Positions 27,172 to 35,457 of a stretch of 64,000 bases of DNA are shown piece by piece. Made by a program: the position numbers and the translations under genes. This DNA comes from Streptomyces lasiicapitis (GTDB taxonomy: Bacteria > Actinomycetota > Actinomycetes > Streptomycetales > Streptomycetaceae): assembly GCF_014646335.1 (NCBI RefSeq), contig NZ_BMNG01000006.1, positions 124,001-188,000 of the forward strand, read 5' to 3'. The notes beneath the pieces are model-generated. The model saw nothing but the letters and a program-made list of their open reading frames with translations, was not told the DNA's origin and searched no databases. Every line of letters begins with the position of its first letter. Within the stretch, counting starts at the first letter, position 1.

Positions 27172-27965
27172 GGGCGGGCTCCGGAGTCGCCGGAGCCGCT
27201 GGAGCCGCCGGAGCCGTGCGAGTCGCCCGGGGCGCCGGGCTCGCCGGAGGGCGAGGGCGGAGTGACCCCACCGCCGCCCCCGCCTTCCTCACCCTCACCC
27301 TCATCCACCCCGTGCCCGGACTTCGGATAGCTCTTGACGTCACTGACCGTGGACATCCGGGTGCCGTCCCAGTGGTAGCGCACGGCCTGCTCGCCGCCGT
27401 CCGCGCACGGGCTGCGCACCAGCAGATCGGGCCCGAGCGTCTCGACGGCGAGCCGCCGCCCCGCGGTGACCAGAACCGGATAGACCTTCCCGCGCTTCTC
27501 CGAATAGACGGCGAGCACGCTGCGCCCGCTCTCCACGTCGATCGCGACGAGCAGCTCGCGCCGCCCGTCGCCGGTGAGGTCGGTGAGCACCGGCGGCCGG
27601 ATGCCGGGCCGCCCCGGCTTCTTGATCATCGGCCGGTCGGCGAGCGTACGCAGCCGGGTGTCGGCCCGCAGCAGTTCCTTCACGTCGGCCTTGGCGAGCC
27701 CGCCGGGCCCGAGCTCGAACCCGTCGAGCGGCTCGGGCGGCGGCTGCTTGGCCGTCGGGTCGGCGCCGGGCGACGACGGCGACGACCCGGACCAGGCGGA
27801 CCACAGCGGCTCGGGGCGCGGCTGCACCGACACCGGCGGGGCAGGGTCGCCGGAGCTGAGGCCGTCGGCGCCCCCGCACGCGCAGAGCACGGCGGTGGCC
27901 AGGGCGGCGAGGGGCGCCCCCAGCAGGAGGGGGCGGAGGGGGCGGTGACGAGAACGCAGATTCAT
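27168..27965 (-). CDS. Lipoprotein coupled to histidine kinase
   Basis: A 265-residue exported lipoprotein. The basic start RSRHRPLRPLL precedes a hydrophobic run and lipobox VLCAC near Cys30. The middle has an FG-GAP-like calcium-loop segment VLTDLTGDGRRELLVAID (about residues 145-160). The C-terminus is a Gly/Ser/Pro-rich low-complexity tail of about 50 residues. Its stop overlaps the kinase start, so the two are made together. By analogy with CseA in the sigE-cseABC system it may modulate the sensor domain, which is inference. The ATG at 27965 is chosen as the start of the signal peptide. Confidence 0.82.
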   Translation of the reverse strand: MNLRSRHRPLRPLLLGAPLAALATAVLCACGGADGLSSGDPAPPVSVQPRPEPLWSAWSGSSPSSPGADPTAKQPPPEPLDGFELGPGGLAKADVKELLRADTRLRTLADRPMIKKPGRPGIRPPVLTDLTGDGRRELLVAIDVESGRSVLAVYSEKRGKVYPVLVTAGRRLAVETLGPDLLVRSPCADGGEQAVRYHWDGTRMSTVSDVKSYPKSGHGVDEGEGEEGGGGGGVTPPSPSGEPGAPGDSHGSGGSSGSGDSGARP

Positions 27966-28022
27966 GGAGGAACCGAGGAGCCGATGAGCTGAGGAGCCGA
28001 GAGACCGGCAGGGCAGGGGCTT

Positions 28023-28077
28023 GGCGGTGGCCGGTCCGGGGGAAGCACCGGGGATTCGGCGGAGACCGGCCACCGCC
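28023..28077. promoter_or_regulatory. 13-base inverted repeat in divergent gap before cutA
   Basis: GGCGGTGGCCGGT (28023-28035) and ACCGGCCACCGCC (28065-28077) are perfect arms separated by 29 bases. They lie in the 298-base gap between the lipoprotein and cutA genes, within the likely leader of the lipoprotein-kinase operon. Nothing else coding is seen in the gap. Confidence 0.45.
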
Positions 28078-28263
28078 TTCGACAGTAGGAAGGACGCATC
28101 ACGGAAACCGGGAGGTTGTGTAACAGTCGCCGCTAAAGCGAGTAAATCGCCGATATCAGGACCTTCGGCCAGGCCGGTAGCCTCCTGATCACCTGGGGCC
28201 CGCCCCACCCCCGCCGAACACCCGACACCCCCGACACCCCCGACAACAAAAGGAGCGAGAACC

Positions 28264-28590
28264 GTGCAAGAACCGACCGTCCTCACGGTCCTGACCACCA
28301 CGGACACCCCCGGCAAGGCCGACGCCCTGGCCCGCGGCGCGGTCGACGCGCGCGTCGCGGCCTGTGCGCAGATCAACGGCCCGGTGACGTCCGTCTACCG
28401 CTGGGACGGCGCCATCGAGACGGCCCGCGAGTGGCAGGTGCTGCTCAAGACCACCACGGAGCGGTACGAGGCCCTGGAGTCGTATCTGACCCAGGCCCAC
28501 AACTACGACACCCCGGAGATCATCGCCACCCCCGTGACGAGGGGCAGCGCGGCGTACCTGGCCTGGGTCACGCAGGAGACCACCGAGTGA
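28264..28590 (+). CDS. cutA: CutA1 divalent-cation tolerance protein
   Basis: A 108-residue protein of normal CutA1 length. The ferredoxin-like trimeric fold is recognised by VLTTTDTPGKADALARGAVDARVAACAQI, the VTSVYRWDG motif and LKTTTERYEALESYLTQAHNYDTPEIIATPV. It is linked to copper and other divalent-metal tolerance in bacteria, though its biochemical role is unsettled. AGGAG precedes the GTG. The last codons overlap the next gene in GTGA. Confidence 0.96.
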   Translation: MQEPTVLTVLTTTDTPGKADALARGAVDARVAACAQINGPVTSVYRWDGAIETAREWQVLLKTTTERYEALESYLTQAHNYDTPEIIATPVTRGSAAYLAWVTQETTE

Positions 28591-29009
28591 CCCCTCCCGC
28601 CGAACACCTGCCGGTCTTCGTGTACGGCACCCTGCGCCCCGGCGAACGCAACCACGCCGCGTACCTGCGAGGCCGCATCACGTCGACCACCCCGGCGTGC
28701 CTCCAGCACACGCTCCTGTACGACGGCCCCGGCTACCCCTACGCGGTCGAGACCGCCGAACCCGCCCTCGTACACGGCGACTTGATCACGCCGATCCCCG
28801 CCGAGTACGAGTCCCTCCTGGCGGCCTTGGACCACCTGGAGGACTACTCGCCGGGCGACCCGCGCAACCTCTACGAACGGGTGGCCCGGGAGGTCACGCG
28901 TATGGACGGCGCGACGACAAGGGCATGGGTCTATGTGGCAGCACCACTCCTGGCGGCACGACTACGGGCAGCGGGGTCGCCACTCCCGGACGGCAGGTGG
29001 CCAATTTGA
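28587..29009 (+). CDS. Gamma-glutamylcyclotransferase-like protein
   Basis: A 140-residue GGCT/AIG2-fold protein. The substrate loop VFVYGTLRPGERNHAAYL is near the N-terminus and the likely catalytic Glu is in LDHLEDYSPG. These enzymes turn gamma-glutamyl amines or peptides into 5-oxoproline. The GTG at 28587 overlaps the cutA stop, indicating translational coupling. Confidence 0.9.
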   Translation: MTPPAEHLPVFVYGTLRPGERNHAAYLRGRITSTTPACLQHTLLYDGPGYPYAVETAEPALVHGDLITPIPAEYESLLAALDHLEDYSPGDPRNLYERVAREVTRMDGATTRAWVYVAAPLLAARLRAAGSPLPDGRWPI

Positions 29010-29100
29010 GCCCGTCCGGCGTTTGAGGACGAGGCGCGGAGCGCCGACAAGGGGGTCCGGGGGCGAAGCCCCCGGTTCGGGAAGGGGCGGGATTGGGGAA
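29009..29100. repeat. Dispersed intergenic repeat, copy B
   Basis: It begins at the stop codon of the preceding gene with AGCCCGTCCGGCGTTTGAGG, continues through GCGCGGAGCGCC and has a hairpin CCGGGGGC/GCCCCCGG (29057-29075), ending in GGGAAGGGGCGGGATTGGGG. It lies between convergent genes and probably terminates both. Confidence 0.82.
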
Positions 29101-29103
29101 TCC

Positions 29104-31278
29104 TCACGCCCGCTCAAGACGAACCGCACAAACCTTGAACTCCGGCATCCGAGACACGGGGTCCAACGCAGGATGCGTAAGCGTGTTGGCCCGCCCCGCC
29201 CCCGGCCAGTGGAACGGCATGAACACGGTGTCGGGCCGAATGGAGGAGGTGACGCGCGCGGGCACCACCACCCGCCCGCGCCGAGAAACCACCGCCACGA
29301 CCTCCCCATCGGCGACCCGCAACCGCGCGGCCAACCGCGGATGCACCTCCACGAAAGGGCCGGGCGCGGCGGCATTCAACTCCGCCACCCGCCGGGTCTG
29401 CGCCCCGGACTGATACTGGGCGAGCACCCGCCCGGTGGTCAGCACCACCGGATACTCGCTGTCGGTCTCCTCGGCGGAGTCCCGATGCACGACGGGCACG
29501 AACCGGGCGAGCCCGTCCTCGGTGGCGAACCGATCGAGGAACAACCGCGGCGTACCGGGATGTTCACGCCGGCTGTCGTCCCCGGCCCCTGGGCAGGGCC
29601 AGAACACCCCAGCTCCCTCATCCTCGACGAGCCGCCCATAAGAGATCCCCGAATAGTCCGCGACCCCACCCGCACTGGCCCGCCGCAACTCCTCGAACAC
29701 CTCCTCGGGTTCGACCGGGAACCCCTTCCCGTGCCCGAGCCGAGAGGCAAGCCCGTGCAGCACCTCCAGATCGCTGCGCACTCCGTCCGGCGGCTCCACG
29801 GCCCGCCGCCGCAACAGCACCCGCCCCTCCAGGTTGGTCACGGTGCCGGTCTCCTCGGCCCACTGGGTCACCGGCAGTACGACGTCGGCGAGTTGGGCGG
29901 TCTCGGACAGCACGACGTCGGCCACGGCGAGGAAGTCCAGGGATTTGATCCGCTCCTCCACGTGCGCGGCGCGCGGCGCGGACACCACCGGGTTGGACCC
30001 CATGAGCAGCAGCGACTTCACGTCCCCGCCGAGCGCGTCGAGCAGTTCGTACGCGGACCGTCCGGGACCGGGCAGCGAGTCGGGGTCCACGCCCCAGACC
30101 CCGGCCACATGGGCGCGTGCCGCCGGGTCGGTGAGCTTGCGGTAGCCGGGCAACTGGTCGGCCTTCTGCCCGTGTTCACGCCCGCCCTGCCCGTTGCCCT
30201 GCCCGGTCAGACACCCGTACCCGGACAGAGGCCGCCCCGGCCTCCCCGTGGCCAGACACAAATTGATCCATGCGCCCACCGTGTCCGTGCCCTTCGCCTG
30301 CTGCTCGGGCCCGCGCGCGGTGAGCACCATGGCGTGCTCGGCTTCGGCGAACCGCCGTGCCACCTCCCTGAGTTGGGGCACGGGCACGCCGGTGATCCGC
30401 TCCACGTACTCGGGCCAGTGCGCCATCGCGGCGGCCCGCGCCTCCTCCCATCCGGTCGTACGTTCCCTGATGTACGCCTCGTCGGTGCCGCCCTCGGCCA
30501 CCACGAGGTGCAGCAGCCCGAGGGCGAGCGCGAGGTCGGTGCCGGGGCGGGGCGCGAGATGCAGGTCGGCCTGTTCGGCGGTGCGGGTGCGGCGCGGGTC
30601 GACGACGATCAACGTGCCGCCGTTCTCCTTGAGTTCGGTCAGGTGGCGCAGGGCGGGCGGCATGGTCTCGGCGAGGTTGGAGCCGACGAGGATCAGGCAT
30701 CCGGTCCGCGCGACATCCGCGAGCGGGAAGGGCAGCCCCCGGTCGATCCCGAACGCCCGGGTGCCCGCGGCCGCGGCGGACGACATGCAGAAGCGCCCGT
30801 TGTAGTCGATCTGCGAGGTCCCGAGCACGACCCGCGCGAACTTCCCCAGCGAGTAGGCCTTCTCATTCGTCAGCCCGCCCCCGCCGAACACCCCGCACGC
30901 GTCCGCCCCGTAGGCGGCCCGCGTCCGCGCGAGCCCGTCGGCGACCCGGTCCAGGGCCTCCTCCCAGCCCGCCGGCTCCAGCTCACCGGTGACGGCGGAC
31001 CGCACCAGCGGCCCGGTCAACCGCACCCGCGAGGACAGCACCGCGGGCGCCGTACGCCCCTTCCCGCACAACGCGCCCCCGTTGACGGGGAACGAGGGCC
31101 GCTCCACGACCACCACACCCGCGGCCCCCTCGCCCCCGCCCGCCTCCGCCGCGCGCGCAAGGCCCATGCCGCACTGCAACGCGCAGTACGGACAGTGGGT
31201 GGGCGTGACGGAACCCGACGGGGAAGCGGACGGGGCCGGGTCCGGTGCGGCGGGGGAGCGCGGGGCGACGGAGTGCAT
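29104..31278 (-). CDS. nasA: Assimilatory nitrate reductase, molybdopterin catalytic subunit
   Basis: A 724-residue cytoplasmic molybdopterin oxidoreductase. The N-terminal [4Fe-4S] ligands are Cys29, 32, 36 (HCPYCALQCGM) and Cys70 (LCGKG). The Mo-bis-MGD domains follow (GVFGGGGLTNEKAYSLGKF; QIDYNGRFCMSSAAAAG; GCLTGQGNGQGGREHG), with the C-terminal cap ending PGPFVEVHPRLAARL and FMPFHWPGAGRANTL. There is no Tat signal, which fits the assimilatory NasA type rather than respiratory NarG/NapA. It reduces nitrate to nitrite for NirBD. The start at 31278 is supported by the upstream GlnR-like box at the same 23-base distance seen for the nirB operon. Confidence 0.93.
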   Translation of the reverse strand: MHSVAPRSPAAPDPAPSASPSGSVTPTHCPYCALQCGMGLARAAEAGGGEGAAGVVVVERPSFPVNGGALCGKGRTAPAVLSSRVRLTGPLVRSAVTGELEPAGWEEALDRVADGLARTRAAYGADACGVFGGGGLTNEKAYSLGKFARVVLGTSQIDYNGRFCMSSAAAAGTRAFGIDRGLPFPLADVARTGCLILVGSNLAETMPPALRHLTELKENGGTLIVVDPRRTRTAEQADLHLAPRPGTDLALALGLLHLVVAEGGTDEAYIRERTTGWEEARAAAMAHWPEYVERITGVPVPQLREVARRFAEAEHAMVLTARGPEQQAKGTDTVGAWINLCLATGRPGRPLSGYGCLTGQGNGQGGREHGQKADQLPGYRKLTDPAARAHVAGVWGVDPDSLPGPGRSAYELLDALGGDVKSLLLMGSNPVVSAPRAAHVEERIKSLDFLAVADVVLSETAQLADVVLPVTQWAEETGTVTNLEGRVLLRRRAVEPPDGVRSDLEVLHGLASRLGHGKGFPVEPEEVFEELRRASAGGVADYSGISYGRLVEDEGAGVFWPCPGAGDDSRREHPGTPRLFLDRFATEDGLARFVPVVHRDSAEETDSEYPVVLTTGRVLAQYQSGAQTRRVAELNAAAPGPFVEVHPRLAARLRVADGEVVAVVSRRGRVVVPARVTSSIRPDTVFMPFHWPGAGRANTLTHPALDPVSRMPEFKVCAVRLERA

Positions 31279-31301
31279 ACCCGCCACTTTCCGGCGCCCG
31301 T

Positions 31302-31339
31302 GTTTCACTCCCCGGCCCGCCGGGTTACGCGCTCGGTAC
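31302..31339 (-). promoter_or_regulatory. GlnR-like operator of nasA
   Basis: On the minus strand: GTACC, 6 bases, GTAAC, 6 bases, GGCCG, 6 bases, GAAAC. The phasing is the 11-base GlnR period with a perfect last GAAAC, one mismatch in the first b site and a poor second a site. It ends 23 bases before the nasA start, exactly as at the nirB operon. Confidence 0.6.
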
Positions 31340-31396
31340 GCCGACCTCCACCCGCTCCACCCCCCGGTGTGAGGTGTGAGCCCCACGAAAACAGCC

Positions 31397-31423
31397 GTCA
31401 CGACACCGCAACGGGACGGCAAC
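31397..31423 (+). promoter_or_regulatory. Possible GlnR-like site of sirohydrochlorin chelatase gene
   Basis: GTCAC, 6 bases, GCAAC, 6 bases, GCAAC at 11-base intervals, ending 22 bases before the ATG at 31446. It is weaker than the two minus-strand boxes. A CATCCT -10-like hexamer (31434-31439) lies 6 bases before the ATG, suggesting leaderless transcription. Confidence 0.4.
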
Positions 31424-31445
31424 GTGCCCCCGCCATCCTCGGTCC

Positions 31446-32597
31446 ATGAAGCCGCCGAACCCGGACACCGCGACCGCACCGGACACCGCGACGGGGCTGG
31501 ACGCCGGGGCCACGCCGGGGCCCGTGACCGAGCCGAGCACCGCGACCACGCCGGGCGTGGCGGCCGTGCCGAGGCCCGCGACCGGGCTGGGCACCGTGGG
31601 CCGGCCCGGCACCCCCACCGAACCGGCCACCACGGCCGGTCCGGGCACCACGCCCGCACCAGCCACCACGCCCGCACCGGACACCCCGACCGGCCCGGAC
31701 ACCACAGCCGGCCTCGGCACCGCAGCCCAGCTCATGACCCGCATCACCGGCGAGCTCGGCGCCCGCCTCGGACTGGTCACGCTCAGTGGCTCGCGCAGGC
31801 CGTGTCCCGGTGACCGCGCGCCGGGGCGCGAGTCCGTCCCCGCACTCGTCGTCGTGGCCCACGGCAGCCGTGACCCCCGCGCCCTCACCACCGTGACGGC
31901 CCTGCTCGACGTGGTCCGCGCGCTGCGTCCCGGGCTCGACGTGCGGCTCGGGCACATCGAGCTGAACGAACCCGCCCTCGACGCCACCCTGCGCGGCCTG
32001 CCCGCCGAGGGCCCCCATGCCGACGGCGGCCCCGGCGCCGTACTCGTACCGCTCCTCCTCAGCCGCGGCTACCACGTGAAGCACGACATCCCCGCCGCGG
32101 CCGCCGCGGCGAGCCTCCCGGGGCGTCCCCTGCGCGTCGCCGCCCCGCTCGGCCCGCACCGCCTCCTCGACGAGGCTCTGCACGCCCGGCTCGTCGAGGC
32201 GGGCTGGCCCGCCGGGGCCCCGGCCCCCGGGCACGGCGTGGTGCTCGCCGCCGCGGGGTCCCGGGACCCGGACTCCGCCGCCGACACCCGACGGGCCGCC
32301 CACCGGCTCGCCCGACGGCTCGGGGTGCCCGTGGTGCCCGCCTACGCCGCGCCGACCGGGCAGACCCCGACGACCGTGCCCGCCGCCCTGCGGGCGCTCG
32401 CCGCGGCGGGGGTGCGGCACACCGCCGTCGCCTCGTACTTCACCGCGCCCGGCCGTTTCGCCACGCAGGCCGCCGACGCCGCGCCGTGGCTCGCCGCAGC
32501 ACCCCTCGGCGCGCACCCGGCGCTCGCCGCGCTGCTGCTGCACCGCTACGACCAGGCGTGTTCCGCCGTGCCGCAGCGGCAGCTGACGTCCGCCTGA
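31446..32597 (+). CDS. Sirohydrochlorin chelatase (CbiX/SirB family)
   Basis: 383 residues from the ATG at 31446. Residues ~128-375 hold two CbiX-type halves: VPALVVVAHGSRDPRALTTV with the metal-binding His, VLVPLLLSRGYHVKHDI (second His), then GVVLAAAGSRDPDSAADTRR, where the His is replaced by Ala. It inserts iron (siroheme) or cobalt (cobalamin) into sirohydrochlorin. Placement divergent from nasA suggests siroheme supply for NirB. The first ~95 residues are Thr/Pro/Gly/Ala repeats, unlike the family; the ATG at 31734 (MTRITGELGARLGL) is an alternative start giving 287 residues. Confidence 0.85.
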   Translation: MKPPNPDTATAPDTATGLDAGATPGPVTEPSTATTPGVAAVPRPATGLGTVGRPGTPTEPATTAGPGTTPAPATTPAPDTPTGPDTTAGLGTAAQLMTRITGELGARLGLVTLSGSRRPCPGDRAPGRESVPALVVVAHGSRDPRALTTVTALLDVVRALRPGLDVRLGHIELNEPALDATLRGLPAEGPHADGGPGAVLVPLLLSRGYHVKHDIPAAAAAASLPGRPLRVAAPLGPHRLLDEALHARLVEAGWPAGAPAPGHGVVLAAAGSRDPDSAADTRRAAHRLARRLGVPVVPAYAAPTGQTPTTVPAALRALAAAGVRHTAVASYFTAPGRFATQAADAAPWLAAAPLGAHPALAALLLHRYDQACSAVPQRQLTSA

Positions 32598-32631
32598 CGG
32601 GCCTGTGGCGCGCTCGGCCGAGCGCTCCGTC

Positions 32632-32643
32632 TACTGTCGGTGC
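32632..32643 (+). promoter_or_regulatory. Putative leaderless promoter of dgt
   Basis: TACTGT (32632-32637) is a good -10 hexamer and ends 6 bases before the ATG at 32644. No ribosome site is present. The -35 region is not recognisable. Confidence 0.5.
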
Positions 32644-33984
32644 ATGGAAGGCACAGCACCGCACCCGCACACCGTGTACTACGACGAGGCCGCCACCGAG
32701 CGCTGGGCGGCCGAACCCGACAAACGCCCCGGCCGCACCGCCTTCCAGCGCGACAGGGCACGCGTACTGCACTCCTCCGCGCTGCGCCGCCTCGCGGGCA
32801 AGACCCAGGTCGTCACGCCGGGCACCAAGAGCCAGGCCTGGGACGCCAGCGCCCGCACCCGCCTCACCCACTCCCTGGAGTGCGCCCAGGTCGGCCGCGA
32901 GCTCGGCGCGGCACTCGGCTGCGACCCGGACCTGGTGGAGACCGCCTGCCTCTCCCACGACCTCGGCCACCCGCCCTTCGGCCACAACGGCGAGCAGGCC
33001 CTGAACGAAGTCGCCCAGGGCTGCGGCGGGTTCGAGGGCAACGCGCAGTCCCTGCGGCTGCTCACCCGCATCGAGCCCAAGCGGTTCACGCACAGCGGGA
33101 CGACCGGCGAACTGATCAGCGTGGGCCTCAACCTGACCCGCGCCGCCCTGGACGCCGCGACCAAGTACCCGTGGCCGCGCGGCGCCCACCCCACCGACCC
33201 GTCGTCGGCGAAGTTCGGTGTGTACGAGGACGACCGGCCGGTGTTCGACTGGATCCGCAAGGAGGCGCCCGCCGCCCCCGACGGGCAGGGCCACCGCACC
33301 TGCTTCGAGGCGCAGATCATGGACTGGTCGGACGACGTCGCGTACTCCGTGCACGACGTCGAGGACGGCCTGCACGCCGGCCACATCGACCCGAACATGC
33401 TGCACGCCGAGCCCGAACGCCAGGACGTCTTCGCCGTCGCCGTCGGACGCTACGTCCCCGCCGACACCGACCCCGCGGAACTCGCCGCGGCCCTCGACCG
33501 GCTCCAGGAGCAGGAGTGGTGGCCGCACGGCTACGACGGCTCCGCCGTCGCCCAGGCCCGCCTGAAGGACGCCACCAGCCAGCTCATCGGCCACTTCTGC
33601 CTCGCCGCGGAGACCGCGACCCGGGAGCGGTACGGCACCGGACCCCTCACCCGCTACGCCGCCGAACTCGTCGTGCCCCACGAGGCCCGCCTGGAGTGCG
33701 CCGTCCTCAAGGCCGTCGCCGACCGCTACGTGATGCAGCGCCCCGCCCAGGAGCGGCTCCGCGCCGAACAGCGCATCGTCGTCGCCGAACTCGCCGACGC
33801 CCTCACCCGCCGCGCCCCCGAAGGCCTGGACCCGCAGTTCCGGGCGCTGTACGAAGCGGCGCCCGACGACCGCGCCGCCCAGCGCGTCGTCATCGACCAG
33901 ATCGCGTCCCTCACGGACGACGCGGCGCGGTCCCTGCACACGCGGCTCACCGCACGACACCCGAAAAACCACAGCGACCAGTGA
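32644..33984 (+). CDS. dgt: Deoxyguanosinetriphosphate triphosphohydrolase-like protein
   Basis: A 446-residue HD-domain hydrolase. Metal ligands are His in RTRLTHSLECAQVGREL, His-Asp in LSHDLGHPPFGHNGE and Asp in DWSDDVAYSVHDVEDG. It removes triphosphate from dNTPs and so shapes dNTP pools. The ATG at 32644 is chosen because it starts MEGTAPHPHTVYYDE and follows a -10 element directly. A flavoprotein gene and dnaG lie downstream on the same strand. Confidence 0.93.
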   Translation: MEGTAPHPHTVYYDEAATERWAAEPDKRPGRTAFQRDRARVLHSSALRRLAGKTQVVTPGTKSQAWDASARTRLTHSLECAQVGRELGAALGCDPDLVETACLSHDLGHPPFGHNGEQALNEVAQGCGGFEGNAQSLRLLTRIEPKRFTHSGTTGELISVGLNLTRAALDAATKYPWPRGAHPTDPSSAKFGVYEDDRPVFDWIRKEAPAAPDGQGHRTCFEAQIMDWSDDVAYSVHDVEDGLHAGHIDPNMLHAEPERQDVFAVAVGRYVPADTDPAELAAALDRLQEQEWWPHGYDGSAVAQARLKDATSQLIGHFCLAAETATRERYGTGPLTRYAAELVVPHEARLECAVLKAVADRYVMQRPAQERLRAEQRIVVAELADALTRRAPEGLDPQFRALYEAAPDDRAAQRVVIDQIASLTDDAARSLHTRLTARHPKNHSDQ

Positions 33985-34130
33985 CCATGGGGTGAACTGA
34001 CCGTGCAGGCGTCCGCCGGACCATGAGCGCTGGAGGTGACGGAAAGTGGCCACTAAGGCGCACACCCCCTTCCGTCCTCACGCTCCGTGCGGGACGCTCC
34101 AGTGAGCTGAAGGTTTCGAGGAGGCATCAA

Positions 34131-35393
34131 GTGGTCGACGCGGATCAGACGTTCGTCATCGTCGGAGGGGGCCTCGCGGGCGCGAAAGCGGCCGAGACGC
34201 TCCGCAGCGAGGGCTTCACCGGCCGGGTGATCCTCATCGGCGACGAGCGCGACCACCCGTACGAACGCCCGCCGCTGTCCAAGGGCTACCTCCTCGGCAA
34301 GGAGGAGCGCGACAGCGTCTTCGTGCACGAACCCGGGTGGTACGCGCAGGCGGACGTCGAGCTGCACCTGGGCCAGACCGTCGTCGCCATAGACCGCGCC
34401 GCGCACACCGTCCGCCTCGGCGACGGCACGGTGATCCGCTACGACAAGCTGCTTCTGGCCACGGGGGCCGAGCCGCGCCGCCTGGACGTGCCGGGCACCG
34501 ACCTGGCCGGCGTGCACCACCTGCGCCGCCTCGCGCACGCCGACCGGCTGCGCCACGTGCTCGCCGCCCTCGGCCGCGACAACGGCCACCTGGTGATCGC
34601 GGGCGCCGGCTGGATCGGTCTCGAAGTCGCCGCCGCCGCGCGGGAGTACGGCGCGGAGGTCACCGTCGTCGAGCCCGAGCCGACGCCGCTGCACTCCGTG
34701 CTCGGCCCCGAGGTCGGCCAGGTGTTCGCCGACCTGCACGCCGCGCACGGCGTCCGCTTCCACTTCGGGGCCCGCCTCACCGAGATCACCGGCCAGGACG
34801 GCATGGTCCTGGCCGCCCGCACCGACGACGGCGAGGAGCACCCGGCGCACGACGTGCTCGCCGCGATCGGCGCCGCCCCGCGCACCGCGCTCGCCGAGTC
34901 CGCGGGCCTCGTCCTCGCGGACCGCGCGCACGGCGGCGGCATCGCCGTGGATGCGTCCCTGCGCACCTCCGACCCCGACATCTACGCCGCCGGCGACGTG
35001 GCCGCCGTCGACCACCGCCTCTTCGAGACCCGCCTGCGCGTCGAGCACTGGGCCAACGCCCTCAACGGCGGCCCGGCCGCGGCCCGCGCCATGCTCGGCA
35101 AGGACGTCCGTTACGACCGCGTGCCCTACTTCTTCTCCGACCAGTACGACCTGGGCATGGAGTACTCGGGCTGGGCACCCCCCGGCTCCTACGACCAGGT
35201 CGTGATCCGAGGCGACGCCGCCAAGCGCGAGTTCATCGCCTTCTGGCTCCGCGAGGGCCAGGTCCTGGCAGGCATGAACGTCAATGTGTGGGACGTCACC
35301 GAGCCCGTACAACGCCTGATCCGCGAGGGCACACACCCCGACGTCGAAGCCCTCGCCGACCCGACGAAGCCCCTGGAGTCGTTGTTCGGCTAG
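34131..35393 (+). CDS. Ferredoxin-reductase-type FAD oxidoreductase
   Basis: A 420-residue flavoprotein. GAGGAGG precedes the GTG at 34131 by 6 bases. FAD motif: FVIVGGGLAGAKAAETLRSEGF. NAD motif: LVIAGAGWIGLEVAAAAREYG. Second FAD segment: IYAAGDVAAVDH. A C-terminal reductase dimerisation-type domain follows (YFFSDQYDLGMEYSGWA). This layout matches rubredoxin/ferredoxin reductases of P450 and dioxygenase systems. No ferredoxin or P450 gene is adjacent, so the electron acceptor is unknown. Confidence 0.92.
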   Translation: MVDADQTFVIVGGGLAGAKAAETLRSEGFTGRVILIGDERDHPYERPPLSKGYLLGKEERDSVFVHEPGWYAQADVELHLGQTVVAIDRAAHTVRLGDGTVIRYDKLLLATGAEPRRLDVPGTDLAGVHHLRRLAHADRLRHVLAALGRDNGHLVIAGAGWIGLEVAAAAREYGAEVTVVEPEPTPLHSVLGPEVGQVFADLHAAHGVRFHFGARLTEITGQDGMVLAARTDDGEEHPAHDVLAAIGAAPRTALAESAGLVLADRAHGGGIAVDASLRTSDPDIYAAGDVAAVDHRLFETRLRVEHWANALNGGPAAARAMLGKDVRYDRVPYFFSDQYDLGMEYSGWAPPGSYDQVVIRGDAAKREFIAFWLREGQVLAGMNVNVWDVTEPVQRLIREGTHPDVEALADPTKPLESLFG

Positions 35394-35445
35394 GGGCGGA
35401 CGGCTCAGCGGTGGGACGAGGGGTGGGGGTGTCACCGCTGGGCCG

Positions 35446-35457
35446 TAGAATTCGGGC
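35446..35457 (+). promoter_or_regulatory. Putative leaderless promoter of dnaG
   Basis: TAGAAT (35446-35451) lies 6 bases before the GTG at 35458, and no Shine-Dalgarno sequence precedes the start. The same geometry occurs at dgt 2.8 kb upstream. Confidence 0.55.

Noticed and set aside
27172..28263. Response regulator gene next to the histidine kinase
   Set aside because: Both strands were read; only the lipoprotein gene and an intergenic dyad are present.
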